Assembly (NCBI RefSeq): GCF_014697195.1 | Contig: NZ_JACJRJ010000016.1 | Location: 53,474 to 117,473 of the forward strand | Reading direction: 5' to 3' | DNA length: 64,000 bases | DNA from: Cylindrospermum sp. FACHB-282 | GTDB lineage: Bacteria; Cyanobacteriota; Cyanobacteriia; Cyanobacteriales; Nostocaceae | Shown here: one piece after another, positions 7,109 through 15,907 of the stretch | How positions within the stretch are numbered: position 1 is the stretch's first letter | How the letters are laid out: every line of letters begins with the position of its first letter | Position numbers and translations under genes: made by a program | Notes under the pieces: generated by a model | Told to the model about the DNA's origin: nothing | The model's input: only the letters and a program-made list of their open reading frames with translations | The model's database searches: none

Positions 7109-8731
7109 CTACAGTCGGCTGGTATCTTTGGTAATCAGCTTCCAACCTTCGGCTTGATCAACTAGCTTGATTGACTCTAGTTGGAGATTATCTAAAGCAG
7201 ATGTATTTAGCAGGAAGTAGGGTTGCCCATTGTACTGCCAATAATATTGCAATTCACCAAGAGAAGCGGGAATAATGGTGCGATCGCTATAAAAATCTAA
7301 TGACGGACGATGGTAGGCAAAAGATGTGTATATTTCCCTGTCTGCTGGATTAGCCCGCTTGATCATTGCCGCAACTGGTTTAACTGGATAAGCTTCACCT
7401 AATTCCCAAACCCAGTAGTTAGATTTCATCAACAGCAGCAGGGAAATATAACTTCCCCAAAATAAAATCTTCAGAAACTGCCCGTCGCCTCGCTCTGCCA
7501 AAATAGCTGATAAAGTCATAGTCAAAGCTACTGCGGCAAAAATCATCTGTAAGTCGGTTTTTGGTGGACTATCCCAACTGAAATAAATGCTACCACCTGA
7601 AGCGACTACAGCCAGTATTGCCAAACCAGCTACCCAGGCGCGGGGATAGGATGATGAGAGTATAGGCAAATTTTCTGTCTCTGCTAGTTGGACACCGAAA
7701 GCTAAGGCCAAACTAGGGTAAATCGGAAATAAGTACCAGGAAAATTTGGTACTCATCAGGGAAATTAGCACTAGATAAACGCCACTCCAGACGATGATCA
7801 GTTTTGCCCAGCTAAGATTGCGATTTTCCCAGGTTAAGCGGGCACTTTGCGGTAAAAATAATAGCCAAGGCCATGTCCACTTGATAATTTCTATGAAATA
7901 GAACCAAGGTGGCTCTGACTTCTCGGTGACAACTGTACCAATACTGTTGAGGGATTGAGTTACCAAGCTAATTTGGCCGAAGTCGTAACGATAGTGCAGT
8001 AGCTGGGCAGCATACCAACAAGCTACAGGCAGACTGCCGATGATCACTGCTATCCAAAGATAGTAACTGGTGAGTAGTCGTGGTGTATCCCAAAAGAGAA
8101 AGACTATCGCCATCGCCCCAAGTAAAAGGCCAATCATCCCTTTAGTGAGGCAAATCAACCCAAACCCGATGCCCACGCCAAGACAGTAACGCAAATCCCG
8201 GCGCGATCGCAACACACACAACATCATCACCATCAAAAAGCTGACAACCGCACCATCCAACATCGCCAACCTTCCGTGACGTACTACGGGTAGCATAGTC
8301 AGGTAAATCAAGGCACTATAAACAGCTGCCCAACGTTGGCGAAATATCTCTCGTCCAATGCCATACAGTAAAGGTACGGAAGTTGCTGTTAAAATTGCAC
8401 CGGGTAAACGTGTTGTCCACTCATTCACACCGCCCAGGGAATAAGCCCAAGCAATTAGCAAATGCATTAGGGGAGGCTGATTTTGGTACGCTACACCGGA
8501 CAAAGTTGGGTAAAGCCAATGCATTGAACCCAATGGGGCACGCCAAATTTCTCTAGCCACTTGTGCCACAGTACCTTCATCCCAATCTCGTAGCGGCAGT
8601 CCCCCAAGATTGATGCTAAATAGTAACACTGCTGCCAAAAGCAGTACTATCAGCCATACCCAATCAACCCATTGATCAACCGCGCGATGCTGTTTTTCTA
8701 GATGACTCCAAATAAAGCTTCCTTCTGGCAT
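7109..8731 (-). CDS. GT39/ArnT-like membrane glycosyltransferase
   Basis: A 540-residue polytopic protein with about a dozen hydrophobic helices. The first periplasmic loop contains LPLRDWDEGTVAQVAREIW, which matches the acidic DE catalytic loop of the PMT/ArnT superfamily (GT39/GT83). GVAYQNQPPLMHLLIAWAY resembles the second conserved loop. Such enzymes move a sugar from a polyprenyl-phosphate carrier to a lipid or protein on the periplasmic side. The C-terminal part (YHRPSLDFYSDRTI) is the soluble domain typical of family members. The acceptor is not known. The start MPEGSFIW is preceded by no other in-frame Met. Stand-alone gene. Confidence 0.82.
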   Translation of the reverse strand: MPEGSFIWSHLEKQHRAVDQWVDWVWLIVLLLAAVLLFSINLGGLPLRDWDEGTVAQVAREIWRAPLGSMHWLYPTLSGVAYQNQPPLMHLLIAWAYSLGGVNEWTTRLPGAILTATSVPLLYGIGREIFRQRWAAVYSALIYLTMLPVVRHGRLAMLDGAVVSFLMVMMLCVLRSRRDLRYCLGVGIGFGLICLTKGMIGLLLGAMAIVFLFWDTPRLLTSYYLWIAVIIGSLPVACWYAAQLLHYRYDFGQISLVTQSLNSIGTVVTEKSEPPWFYFIEIIKWTWPWLLFLPQSARLTWENRNLSWAKLIIVWSGVYLVLISLMSTKFSWYLFPIYPSLALAFGVQLAETENLPILSSSYPRAWVAGLAILAVVASGGSIYFSWDSPPKTDLQMIFAAVALTMTLSAILAERGDGQFLKILFWGSYISLLLLMKSNYWVWELGEAYPVKPVAAMIKRANPADREIYTSFAYHRPSLDFYSDRTIIPASLGELQYYWQYNGQPYFLLNTSALDNLQLESIKLVDQAEGWKLITKDTSRL

Positions 8732-8996
8732 ATTCTACTATAATCATCATTATACTTGCTGGTTTGATTACATAGAGACGACTAGCAAATCTCCAATGCT
8801 CTCACCCAGGAACAACTTATTTTCTGAACAATTGCTAGATCCCAAATTAACTCAATTGCCTCTGAACAGTGAGATTTTTTTGCAGGGGAGTTTTTCTTAC
8901 TTATTTGTCAAATAATTTAACAACTATTCCGCTGGATAGATGATACAAATATTACAAATACAAACTAGTTAATTTATCTCCTTCAGGTGTCTGTAA

Positions 8997-10571
8997 ATGA
9001 GCATACCTTTTGTCTTAGATGTAGCCATTGGTTTAATTTTTATTTACTTAATTTTAAGTTTGCTAGCCTCAGAAATTCAGGAACTGATTACTACGATACT
9101 GCAATGGCGTGCTGTCCACCTCAAAAAGTCAATTGAAATCTTGGTGGCAGGTGATGCAACAAAGTCAGAAGACCCTAGTGTAATCAAGCTTGTAAACGAC
9201 TTGTACGAACATCCTCTAATTAAAAGTGTAAATCAAGAAGCAAAAGGATTTTTAACAACCTTACCTCGCAAATTTATTTGGTTCTTATCATCTCTTCCAG
9301 TCAAATTATCTTTATCTGGAGAAAAAAGAACTAAAACTATTTTTGGATATACAGAAAATCAAGAGGGAGATACTAAAACTCAAAAGCATAGTGCGCCATC
9401 TTACATCCCTGCTGAAACTTTTGCTACCACTCTTATGGAGACATTAGGAATTCCCACACTTGTGCAAAAGTTAACTGAATCAAGACTAATGAATTTTAAG
9501 GATGAACAGTTACATGAAATACAAAAAATACTGTTAAAACTACGGGAATATGCAAATAATCAAGCAAATGACAACTTAACTAAATTTTCCGATAGTATCT
9601 ATGCAGAATTTACAGAGAAAGTTGAACTAGGCTTTGGAAAAATTATTGAAGATTTCTGCAAAGAGAAAGTTGATTTGATTACTAGCATTGATCGCATGGC
9701 ACTCATTGTGGATAAATATATAGATACTTTTGAATTAGATATGCCAGAAGATGAAAATATTGGCAAAGTATTGCAGAGGTTGAAATTTTTAAGAAAAGAT
9801 ATTTTTGACAATGTTGAACAGACTATCTCACTCAGGGGTTTGCGACCTAATATTAATGAAGTTGTTCAATTAATTAATACAGGTAGTGATATTCACGAGG
9901 AATTTAAAAATGAATTTAATGATAAAGATAGCGAAGCTTATCAAACCTTTGAATACTTCAGTAAAAAGCTTGAAGAATTCAGTAAAAAATTGCCCCCATC
10001 TGTAGTAGCTAATATGTCTATTTTGGCCAAGCGTGCCCAGAGGAAAGCTAAAACCACAGAAGAAGGAATATATATTTTAAAAAAAGAACTTGAAGAAACC
10101 TTTGATAACTCAATGCAAAGAGCCTCTGGTGTCTACAAGCGGAATGCTAAAGGAGTAGCAATTTTAATTGGCCTGAGCATAGCTGTTATTACCAATGCAG
10201 ATGCATTTCATATTGTTGGCAGATTATCAAAAGATACAGGAATACGTAGTGCAATTGTTACTAATGCCGGGCAAATAGTGGAAAATAACTCATCAGTAGA
10301 TTTAGCAAAGGTTAAAAAAGAAACTGATCAGGTTTTGACGGAAATTGCTCTACCGATTGGTTGGAATGATGTTAATTTAGAACAGCAATTTAACTGGAAA
10401 CCACATCAAAAGAAGGGTTCCGCTATTTTTAGAGTTTTAACGGCAATTCCTGGTTGGATTTTGAGTGGTATCGCTATTGCTATGGGTGCGCCTTTTTGGT
10501 TTGATTTACTCAATAAAATTGTGAATGTGCGGAATGCGGGTAAACCACCGGCTTCTTCTGCTAAAGATTAG
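8997..10571 (+). CDS. Large membrane protein of unknown function
   Basis: A 524-residue protein with one hydrophobic helix at the N terminus (VAIGLIFIYLILSLLASEI), a long charged, helical central part (about residues 40-370), and two more hydrophobic segments near 385-402 and 480-500. It ends in a conserved-looking motif FWFDLLNKIVNVRNAGKPP. Proteins of this shape, with an N-terminal helix, a long coil and an FWFDxLNK...NVR tail, occur in many bacteria, but I know no function. The gene is AT-rich compared with its neighbours. It lies directly before a decayed TnpB tail that starts right after its stop codon, so it borders an old insertion. Confidence 0.75.
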   Translation: MSIPFVLDVAIGLIFIYLILSLLASEIQELITTILQWRAVHLKKSIEILVAGDATKSEDPSVIKLVNDLYEHPLIKSVNQEAKGFLTTLPRKFIWFLSSLPVKLSLSGEKRTKTIFGYTENQEGDTKTQKHSAPSYIPAETFATTLMETLGIPTLVQKLTESRLMNFKDEQLHEIQKILLKLREYANNQANDNLTKFSDSIYAEFTEKVELGFGKIIEDFCKEKVDLITSIDRMALIVDKYIDTFELDMPEDENIGKVLQRLKFLRKDIFDNVEQTISLRGLRPNINEVVQLINTGSDIHEEFKNEFNDKDSEAYQTFEYFSKKLEEFSKKLPPSVVANMSILAKRAQRKAKTTEEGIYILKKELEETFDNSMQRASGVYKRNAKGVAILIGLSIAVITNADAFHIVGRLSKDTGIRSAIVTNAGQIVENNSSVDLAKVKKETDQVLTEIALPIGWNDVNLEQQFNWKPHQKKGSAIFRVLTAIPGWILSGIAIAMGAPFWFDLLNKIVNVRNAGKPPASSAKD

Positions 10572-10720
10572 GGTGATAAGTTCCTCGGTGGTGATGTGCT
10601 AGCTACTTTCGGTGAAAAACCCGAATGGTGATAACCATCCGGTAAGCGAGTAAAACGTGGACTTATCAAACAGCCCTCGGCTACAAACTCAACGCAGATT
10701 GCAACGGCTGTATAGTGCAT
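10572..10720 (+). pseudogene. Decayed C-terminal end of a TnpB transposon nuclease
   Basis: Reading across frames gives KFLGGDVLATFGEKPEW, two stops, then PSGKRVKRGL, then after a frameshift KLNADCNG. The same order of motifs (FLDGDFLPTFGAKPEGWKPSGKRVNRG...INADLNG) is present in the TnpB gene at the right end of this window. The relic therefore retains the C-terminal zinc/RuvC-III part of a different TnpB with stops and at least one frameshift. It directly follows the stop of the membrane protein gene. Confidence 0.7.
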
Positions 10721-10721
10721 A

Positions 10722-10748
10722 ACTCCTACAGTTAAAAACTGTAGGAGT
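10722..10748 (+). repeat. Perfect 12-bp hairpin, right end of the decayed TnpB element
   Basis: ACTCCTACAGTT, AAA loop, AACTGTAGGAGT. It lies where the right-end/omegaRNA hairpin of an IS200/IS605-type element is expected, just past the TnpB relic. A second short palindrome, CAGTTCGTGAACTG, follows at 10758-10771. Confidence 0.6.
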
Positions 10749-10771
10749 CTGGCTTGTCAGTTCGTGAACTG

Positions 10772-11145
10772 TAAAGACTCAGTACTGTCTGTAAGTATTG
10801 TGACTACGTTATTTTAATTTTGCTATTAAATCATTAAAAACCCACTTTTTATAAGGATTTCAGCAATATAACAGCAAATACAAGCTAAGTAATTTATACA
10901 AATTTCAAGTTATTTTACCTAAACTTTATATTTCTTAGTAAAATGCATGAGATGATACGGAGGAAGTAAGCAAAATCGCTGATAATAAAAATCACCTTAA
11001 TTTTTCTCTCGCCACATTAAAAGGTGGGATTAGAGCTGAAAAATCTTGATTTTGCTACTGTCTGCAGTTCGTTAACAGAGCTTGTAGATGGTGTCTCGCC
11101 ATAATTACTTAACCAACATCTCAATAACTAGATTCGGTAAAACAA
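10772..11145. other. Intergenic region upstream of the PEP-CTERM gene
   Basis: AT-rich, non-coding. I see no recognisable element other than the likely promoter and leader of the downstream secreted protein gene. Confidence 0.35.
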
Positions 11146-11799
11146 ATGATGAATTTCAAGAAATATATCAGCGGTGGAGCGGCTTTTGCTGGTAGTGCCT
11201 TGATTTTAAGCAGTACTCTAGCTGTTGCGCCTGCTCAGGCAGCTTCGATCTATGGTACGGTTAATATCTCTGGATCTGCTACATTTGCCAACCCAAATGA
11301 GGCGGCTCCTGCAACAGACACAATCAAGTTTTTAACATCCGTAGTTGATACTACAACAACTGGTAGCTTCACTTCTTTAATTGGAACAAGCGCTACTGTA
11401 TCTGATGTTAATCTCGTTAAGAGCGGATCATCTTCTACCATGGGTTCGTGGACCGCTACCTCCTATACAGGTACCGCATCAAATCCCTTGATTCAGTTTG
11501 CGAATGGTCTGAAGTTTGATATTAATAATTCGTTCAACGTTCTCAGATTAGCCACAAGCGGTTTTACATTAGCTGCGACCGAGCCATTTTCGGGAACCTT
11601 TTATAACAGTTCCGGAGTAGCTGTGGGTAATGGACTTTTTACTGTAAATTCCATCGGCAGCCAAGGTAGTTACTCTGCCACCATAGAAGCTGTACCCGAA
11701 CCTTTCACCATTTTAGGCTCTGCTACGGCTTTAGGATTTGGAGCGTTCTTGAAAAAGAAGCGTGCCGAAAAGCAGAAGCAAGCAACAGTCAGCGCTTAG
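11146..11799 (+). CDS. PEP-CTERM sorting-domain secreted protein
   Basis: A 217-residue exported protein. A signal peptide covers about residues 1-33 (GAAFAGSALILSSTLAVAPAQA, cleaved after AQA). The middle is a Ser/Thr/Gly-rich, beta-type domain. The C terminus is VPEPFTILGSATALGFGAFLKKKR: the PEP motif, a hydrophobic helix and a basic tail of the PEP-CTERM sorting signal. Such proteins are processed by an exosortase and are often linked to extracellular polysaccharide. No exosortase is in the window. MMNF gives two possible ATG starts, 11146 or 11149. A good rho-independent terminator follows about 100 bp downstream. Confidence 0.88.
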   Translation: MMNFKKYISGGAAFAGSALILSSTLAVAPAQAASIYGTVNISGSATFANPNEAAPATDTIKFLTSVVDTTTTGSFTSLIGTSATVSDVNLVKSGSSSTMGSWTATSYTGTASNPLIQFANGLKFDINNSFNVLRLATSGFTLAATEPFSGTFYNSSGVAVGNGLFTVNSIGSQGSYSATIEAVPEPFTILGSATALGFGAFLKKKRAEKQKQATVSA

Positions 11800-11895
11800 T
11801 ATCACCGAGAGTTGAGTTCGCATAATAGGTGCAAAGCTTGAAAGCTAACGCACTCAACCAAACTAGCTACATAGTGCATCTATCTTTCAGAAATC

Positions 11896-11928
11896 CCCTG
11901 TGACTCCCACAAGTCAGAGGGAGTTTTT
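11896..11928 (+). terminator. Rho-independent terminator of the PEP-CTERM gene
   Basis: CCCTGTGACT and AGTCAGAGGG pair with one mismatch around a CCCACA loop and are followed by AGTTTTT. Confidence 0.75.
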
Positions 11929-11962
11929 CATTTGATACAATTTCACTAGACCGAAAAGTTCT

Positions 11963-12003
11963 GCGATGCCTTCTCTACGAGAGGCTACGCGAACGGCGGG
12001 CGT
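11963..12003. repeat. Small dispersed repeat (Nostoc type)
   Basis: GCGATGCCTTCTCTACGAGAGGCTACGCGAACG is a palindrome-rich sequence of the small dispersed repeat class common in Nostoc-group genomes. The rest of the 12004-12151 gap shows no gene. Confidence 0.75.
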
Positions 12004-12151
12004 CATCTGTAAGAGGTTAAGGAAATTGCACATTTGTCAAGAAGGTGCAGTCCAAGGCGATAAATCTATCTTGGAGACTGGCTTTCGGAGATATAGCAGA
12101 AGGCACTAATATAAAAGGCAAAAGTAAAACCCTTATCATCTCCCGCAACTA

Positions 12152-13444
12152 CTAAAAAATAAAAATAACTTGCAATTTCCACTCTTTACCCTGGCGAATA
12201 ATCTCAATTTGCCGAATGAATTCGCGAAAATAAAATCGTCGTTCTGTTTCTGATAAGTCTAGCCAAAATTGCCGAATTGAAACAGCTTGGGCGACGGAAC
12301 GCAAGTTCACCGGTGGGAGAGTCGCCAGCTTTGCTTGGAGGGCAGAAATTTCTGTGTGGAGTTTGTAAGCCCTTAATTTGGCGGTTTCTAGATCCAAAAT
12401 TCCAGTTTCTGTTAAAGCGGGTAATGCAGAGAGGATTTCTTGTTGACGGGCGATCGCATCCCCTAAACTATTTTTAATGGCATCCAATTGGGGAAAATTC
12501 ATCCCCGCAACCGCTAGCGGTAAGTCCCGACAAACGGTTTCAATGGTTTGTTCCAAAACTTCTTGGTAAGCAATAGCACGACATTTCGGGTTTTGAGGAC
12601 AGCTAATAGAACGTAAATAAAGATACTCTTTGTCTTGGTGACGCTGGGTAACGCGAGTAACTCTCAGATGTGATTGACACTCAGCACAGACAACTAACCC
12701 AGCAAGAGAACGGTTAGCACTGGCGGTGCGAGGTGGTAAGCGACTGTTACGGCGGAGAATTCGGTCAACTTGAGCGGCTTCTTCTCTAGAAATTATGGGA
12801 ATATGAGTATTAGAGATAATTTCATCATTCTGATAAGCTGTATCGCCCCGATAAACTGGATTAGTTAGCCAACGTCTCCCAGTTGTCACAGATATTTTTT
12901 TACCATATTTTTTTGCTAAATAACGAACTGCTCCCCGCAGGGAACCATAGAGTAAAAAGTTGTCAAAAAAATCTTTGACTACGGGTGAAGTGCTGCGGTC
13001 AATGGTATATTTGCCTTTACCTCTGCGGTAGCCATAGGGTGCTTTACCTGGTGGGGGTGCAGTTTCTAGACGATTGCGGGCGTGTCCTTGGCTAATGCGG
13101 CGACTGCGTTGCTGGCGCTGGATTTGGTGTAGCAAATTTAGCAATTCGACGCGCAGATGGGCATTTTCTGAGGTGTATGGTTGTTCGGTGACAATGACCA
13201 TTACCCCCATTGTTTCTAGTTGGTTGAGGCGATCGCTCACTTGTTCTACACTATCCCCTAATTCTTCTAAACGGCGAATTAGAAGATAAGCTGCTGCTTC
13301 GGTTTGACAGTCTGTAAATAATTGTTGTAACTGGGTACGCTTCCCCAAATCTTGATAAACCTGATCTATCTCCCATCCCCAGTTAGTTTCATCGCTAGCA
13401 ACTTCTAACAAAGGATCAGTGTAACTGTAGGCGATGATTTTCAT
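12152..13444 (-). CDS. Catalytically dead serine-recombinase-like protein
   Basis: A 430-residue protein with the layout of a large serine recombinase. It has a resolvase-like N domain (about 1-120), a Recombinase domain (GKAPYGYRRGKGKYTID...NPVYRGDTAY, about 130-230), a zinc ribbon (CAECQSHLRV...CPQNPKC) and a C-terminal coil. The N domain aligns with resolvase from IIAYSYTD (normally GYARVS) to RRLEELGDS (normally KLDRLGRD) and RQQRSRRISQGHARNRL (normally AERRRILERTNEGR). By that alignment the active-site Arg8, Ser10, Arg68 and Arg71 are replaced by Tyr, Asp, Glu and Asp. It should bind DNA but not cut it. Length and frame are intact, so it seems to be selected for another role. A VOC-protein gene lies 14 bp upstream and may form an operon with it. 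Confidence 0.8.
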   Translation of the reverse strand: MKIIAYSYTDPLLEVASDETNWGWEIDQVYQDLGKRTQLQQLFTDCQTEAAAYLLIRRLEELGDSVEQVSDRLNQLETMGVMVIVTEQPYTSENAHLRVELLNLLHQIQRQQRSRRISQGHARNRLETAPPPGKAPYGYRRGKGKYTIDRSTSPVVKDFFDNFLLYGSLRGAVRYLAKKYGKKISVTTGRRWLTNPVYRGDTAYQNDEIISNTHIPIISREEAAQVDRILRRNSRLPPRTASANRSLAGLVVCAECQSHLRVTRVTQRHQDKEYLYLRSISCPQNPKCRAIAYQEVLEQTIETVCRDLPLAVAGMNFPQLDAIKNSLGDAIARQQEILSALPALTETGILDLETAKLRAYKLHTEISALQAKLATLPPVNLRSVAQAVSIRQFWLDLSETERRFYFREFIRQIEIIRQGKEWKLQVIFIF

Positions 13445-13458
13445 TACACAAGAAAAAG

Positions 13459-13818
13459 TTATTGCTGGCTCAATTCAATAATATTCCCATCTGGATCTTG
13501 GGTGAAAAGGGCGGCGCGTCCAGAAGCGCTGGCTTGTATGGGATAATTTTGACTGAGTAATTCTTCCTTGGCGCTGTCTAAGTCAACAACAGAAAAGGCG
13601 ATGTGGGGGTTACGTCCCCATTTTTCATTTTGGTTTTCTGTGGGGACTGTGGTAGAAACTATCAGGTGAAGTTGATAATTGCCAATTTGATACCATGCAC
13701 CGGGGTATTTGAGAGTTCTATCTATTTTGGCTAATCCCAATACTTTGCTATAAAAGTGTTCGGCGCGTTCTAAGTCGGTGACGAGGATAGCGGTGTGGAG
13801 ACTCTGGGTAATTTGCAT
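13459..13818 (-). CDS. VOC (glyoxalase/bleomycin-resistance-like) protein
   Basis: A 119-residue single-domain vicinal-oxygen-chelate protein with paired beta-alpha-beta-beta-beta modules. HTAILVTDLERAEHFYSKVLG gives the first metal ligand, NYQLHLIVST and PHIAFSVVDLDSAKEELL the middle of the fold, and FTQDPDGNIIELSQ the terminal Glu ligand. Likely ligands are His8, His53, His93 and Glu115. Family members include glyoxalases, dioxygenases and resistance proteins; the substrate here cannot be told. It is followed 14 bp later by the recombinase-like gene on the same strand. Confidence 0.85.
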   Translation of the reverse strand: MQITQSLHTAILVTDLERAEHFYSKVLGLAKIDRTLKYPGAWYQIGNYQLHLIVSTTVPTENQNEKWGRNPHIAFSVVDLDSAKEELLSQNYPIQASASGRAALFTQDPDGNIIELSQQ

Positions 13819-13859
13819 TGTGGATAAAAGGCGATCGCATTTATTGCTTACTCTTTAGA

Positions 13860-14060
13860 TTTTGACCTATTTGAACCGCAGAGAACACAGAGGAAAGAGA
13901 GAATGAGATGGGGATGAGTTTAAAAGCCTATACAGAAACCCCAGCCGATAATGCTGGAACTCTACCACCACCCGCCCAGAACTTTAGTTCAGGGCTAATA
14001 ACTAAAGTCCGTTTTAACGGACTAGAAATTTATTTTAGTTGTCTAAAGACGACTTTCGTT
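13860..14060. repeat. Dispersed repeat sequences downstream of the TPR gene
   Basis: This contains CCGCAGAGAACACAGAGGAAAGAG, a phrase seen repeatedly in cyanobacterial intergenic DNA, and the palindrome AGTCCGTTTTAACGGACT at 14006-14023 flanked by AACTAAA/TTTAGTT. The ORF at 13908-14237 runs through it and over the TPR gene on the wrong strand, and is rejected. Confidence 0.6.
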
Positions 14061-14074
14061 ATTAGACTCAGAAT

Positions 14075-15907
14075 TCATTCGGAGGCGGGCTTTGGTAATC
14101 TCTCTAACGCCTTTTGCGTAATTTCTGCCCTATATTCATCTTTATATTCAACAAATATCTCTAACGCTTTCTGCAAATTAACCCTCGCTTCTGCATCATC
14201 TGTCTGTGCTTCTGCAAGCAGTCCTAATTGTCCATAGATTCTAGCTTGAGAATAGCGATCGCCTAATTCGATGCAGGTAGACAAAGCTAGTTGATAATTG
14301 CGCCGCGCTTCCTCATATTCCCCCAATTCTTGGGCAACCATTCCCAACTGATGGTAGGTGCTAGCTTGAGAATAGCGATCGCCAAATTCGATTTTGATAG
14401 CCAAAGCTAGTTGATAATTGCGCCGCGCTTCCTCATATTCCCCCAATTTTTGGGCAACCATTCCCAAATGGTGGTAGGTTCCAGCTTGAGAATAGCGATC
14501 GCCAAATTCGATTTTGATAGCCAAAGCTAGTTGATAATTGCGCCGCGCTTCCTCATATTCCCCCAATTCTTGGGCAAGAATTCCCAACTGGTGATAGGTG
14601 CTAGCTTGTTCATAGCGATCACCAAATTCGATACAGATAGCCAAAGCTAGTTGATAATTGCGCCGCGCTTCCTCATATTTCCGCAGGTCTTGGGCAAGCA
14701 TTCCCAAATTGTGGTAGGTGCTAGCTTGAGAATAGCGATCGCCAAATTCGATTTTGATAGCCAAAGCTAGTTGATAATTGCGCCGCGCTTCCTCATATTC
14801 TCCCAATTCTTGGGCAAGAATTCCCAACTGGTGGTAAGTGCTAGCTTGAGAATAGCGATCATCTAACTTTTCAAAGATTTCTAAACACTGTTGATAATAT
14901 GTCTTAGCCTGTGAAAACTGCCTCAAATTTAAGTAAGCAGTACCTAAATTAAACAAAGCACAACTTTCAACACTACTGTTTTTTAATTTTTGGGCAATAC
15001 TTAAATATTTTTGATAATAAATAATTGCTGTTTCAAACTTTCTTTGCTCTGAGTAACAATCACCAAATGAATTCAAAATACTAGCTTTGAGATTTACATC
15101 CTGAAGACTATCAGCAATTTTTTCTGCTTTTTCTAAATACTGCCTCGCTTCTTCAGGTTTCCGCTGACTAATATAGGCAAGCCCTAACTCATGTAAAATA
15201 TTACTACATCTGCGGTTATTTACCTCTGTAATCTGCTCTCCAGTTGGCTGATATTCCATCAATAGACGGTGTAATAAATCGATGCGTTCTTCTTGCTTCT
15301 CTAGTGGTTCTAATCTATCGACAATCTTATCAAATTTAATTATCTGAGCAATAGCATTTTCTCTAGTTATTTCTGGAGTTTTAAACCGAAATATTCCCGA
15401 ACGCCAAGCCCAAAAATCAGGCGCAAATTTAGCTAAACGGGTAATGGCATAATCTGGCAGAATAAATAATATTGGATGAGGAACAGTTCTTTTATAAGCA
15501 TCGCGGACAAAGTTTAAGTCTTGTAAAATTGGCGGATAATCACCATAAACGCCTATAGATTTTTCTAACCCCCGAATAACCAAAACTAGTTTTTTCTCAG
15601 GTTCTTTTTTAATATTTACTAGTTGTTTAACAAGTTCATCCCGGAGAAAACGCAAATTAGCATCAGGAAATTTGAGAATTTCAAATTGGATATTTTGACA
15701 TTCATCATTTGTTTGTAATGCCGGGATCAATAAATCTATATCTGGAGGAAAATTAACTTCTATCAAACCCAGTGTGAAATTTTCGGCAAAGTCTATAAAC
15801 GTAATTAATTCAGCAAATATTTCTTGATTAAGTGAGATAAATTGCCGAATTTCTGGGCTAAGGTGTGGTTGAGAGTGCGGCTGTAATTGCTCGTTGGAAG
15901 AATTCAT
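14075..15907 (-). CDS. TPR protein with a P-loop-less STAND-like N domain
   Basis: A 610-residue protein. The N-terminal 230 residues resemble the ATPase core seen in cyanobacterial STAND/TPR proteins. LVLVIRGLEKS sits where Walker B would be, and PDYAITRLAKFAPDFWAWRSGIF follows, but no Walker A GxxGxGKS is present (GLIEVNFPPD instead). The rest is tetratricopeptide repeats with a 40-residue period. The last five or six, SQASTYHQLGILAQELGEYEEARR-type, are nearly identical. The gene starts 50 bp inside the upstream ATPase gene, so the two are probably translated together and act together. I infer that the pair is a split sensor/switch in which this part is the ligand- or partner-binding arm. 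Confidence 0.82.
   Translation of the reverse strand: MNSSNEQLQPHSQPHLSPEIRQFISLNQEIFAELITFIDFAENFTLGLIEVNFPPDIDLLIPALQTNDECQNIQFEILKFPDANLRFLRDELVKQLVNIKKEPEKKLVLVIRGLEKSIGVYGDYPPILQDLNFVRDAYKRTVPHPILFILPDYAITRLAKFAPDFWAWRSGIFRFKTPEITRENAIAQIIKFDKIVDRLEPLEKQEERIDLLHRLLMEYQPTGEQITEVNNRRCSNILHELGLAYISQRKPEEARQYLEKAEKIADSLQDVNLKASILNSFGDCYSEQRKFETAIIYYQKYLSIAQKLKNSSVESCALFNLGTAYLNLRQFSQAKTYYQQCLEIFEKLDDRYSQASTYHQLGILAQELGEYEEARRNYQLALAIKIEFGDRYSQASTYHNLGMLAQDLRKYEEARRNYQLALAICIEFGDRYEQASTYHQLGILAQELGEYEEARRNYQLALAIKIEFGDRYSQAGTYHHLGMVAQKLGEYEEARRNYQLALAIKIEFGDRYSQASTYHQLGMVAQELGEYEEARRNYQLALSTCIELGDRYSQARIYGQLGLLAEAQTDDAEARVNLQKALEIFVEYKDEYRAEITQKALERLPKPASE
14262..14861. repeat. Five tandem near-identical 120-bp units inside the TPR gene
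   Basis: The phrase AAAGCTAGTTGATAATTGCG recurs exactly every 120 bp from about 14284 to 14764. Each period encodes one 40-residue TPR unit and most contain a HIP1-like GCGATCGCC. Confidence 0.93.

Noticed and set aside
13908-14237. 109-aa plus-strand ORF
   Set aside because: It lies over dispersed repeats and the complement of the TPR gene's 3' end, and has a low-complexity translation.
14262-14861. 120-bp repeats as a CRISPR or satellite array
   Set aside because: They keep the reading frame and encode 40-residue TPR units.
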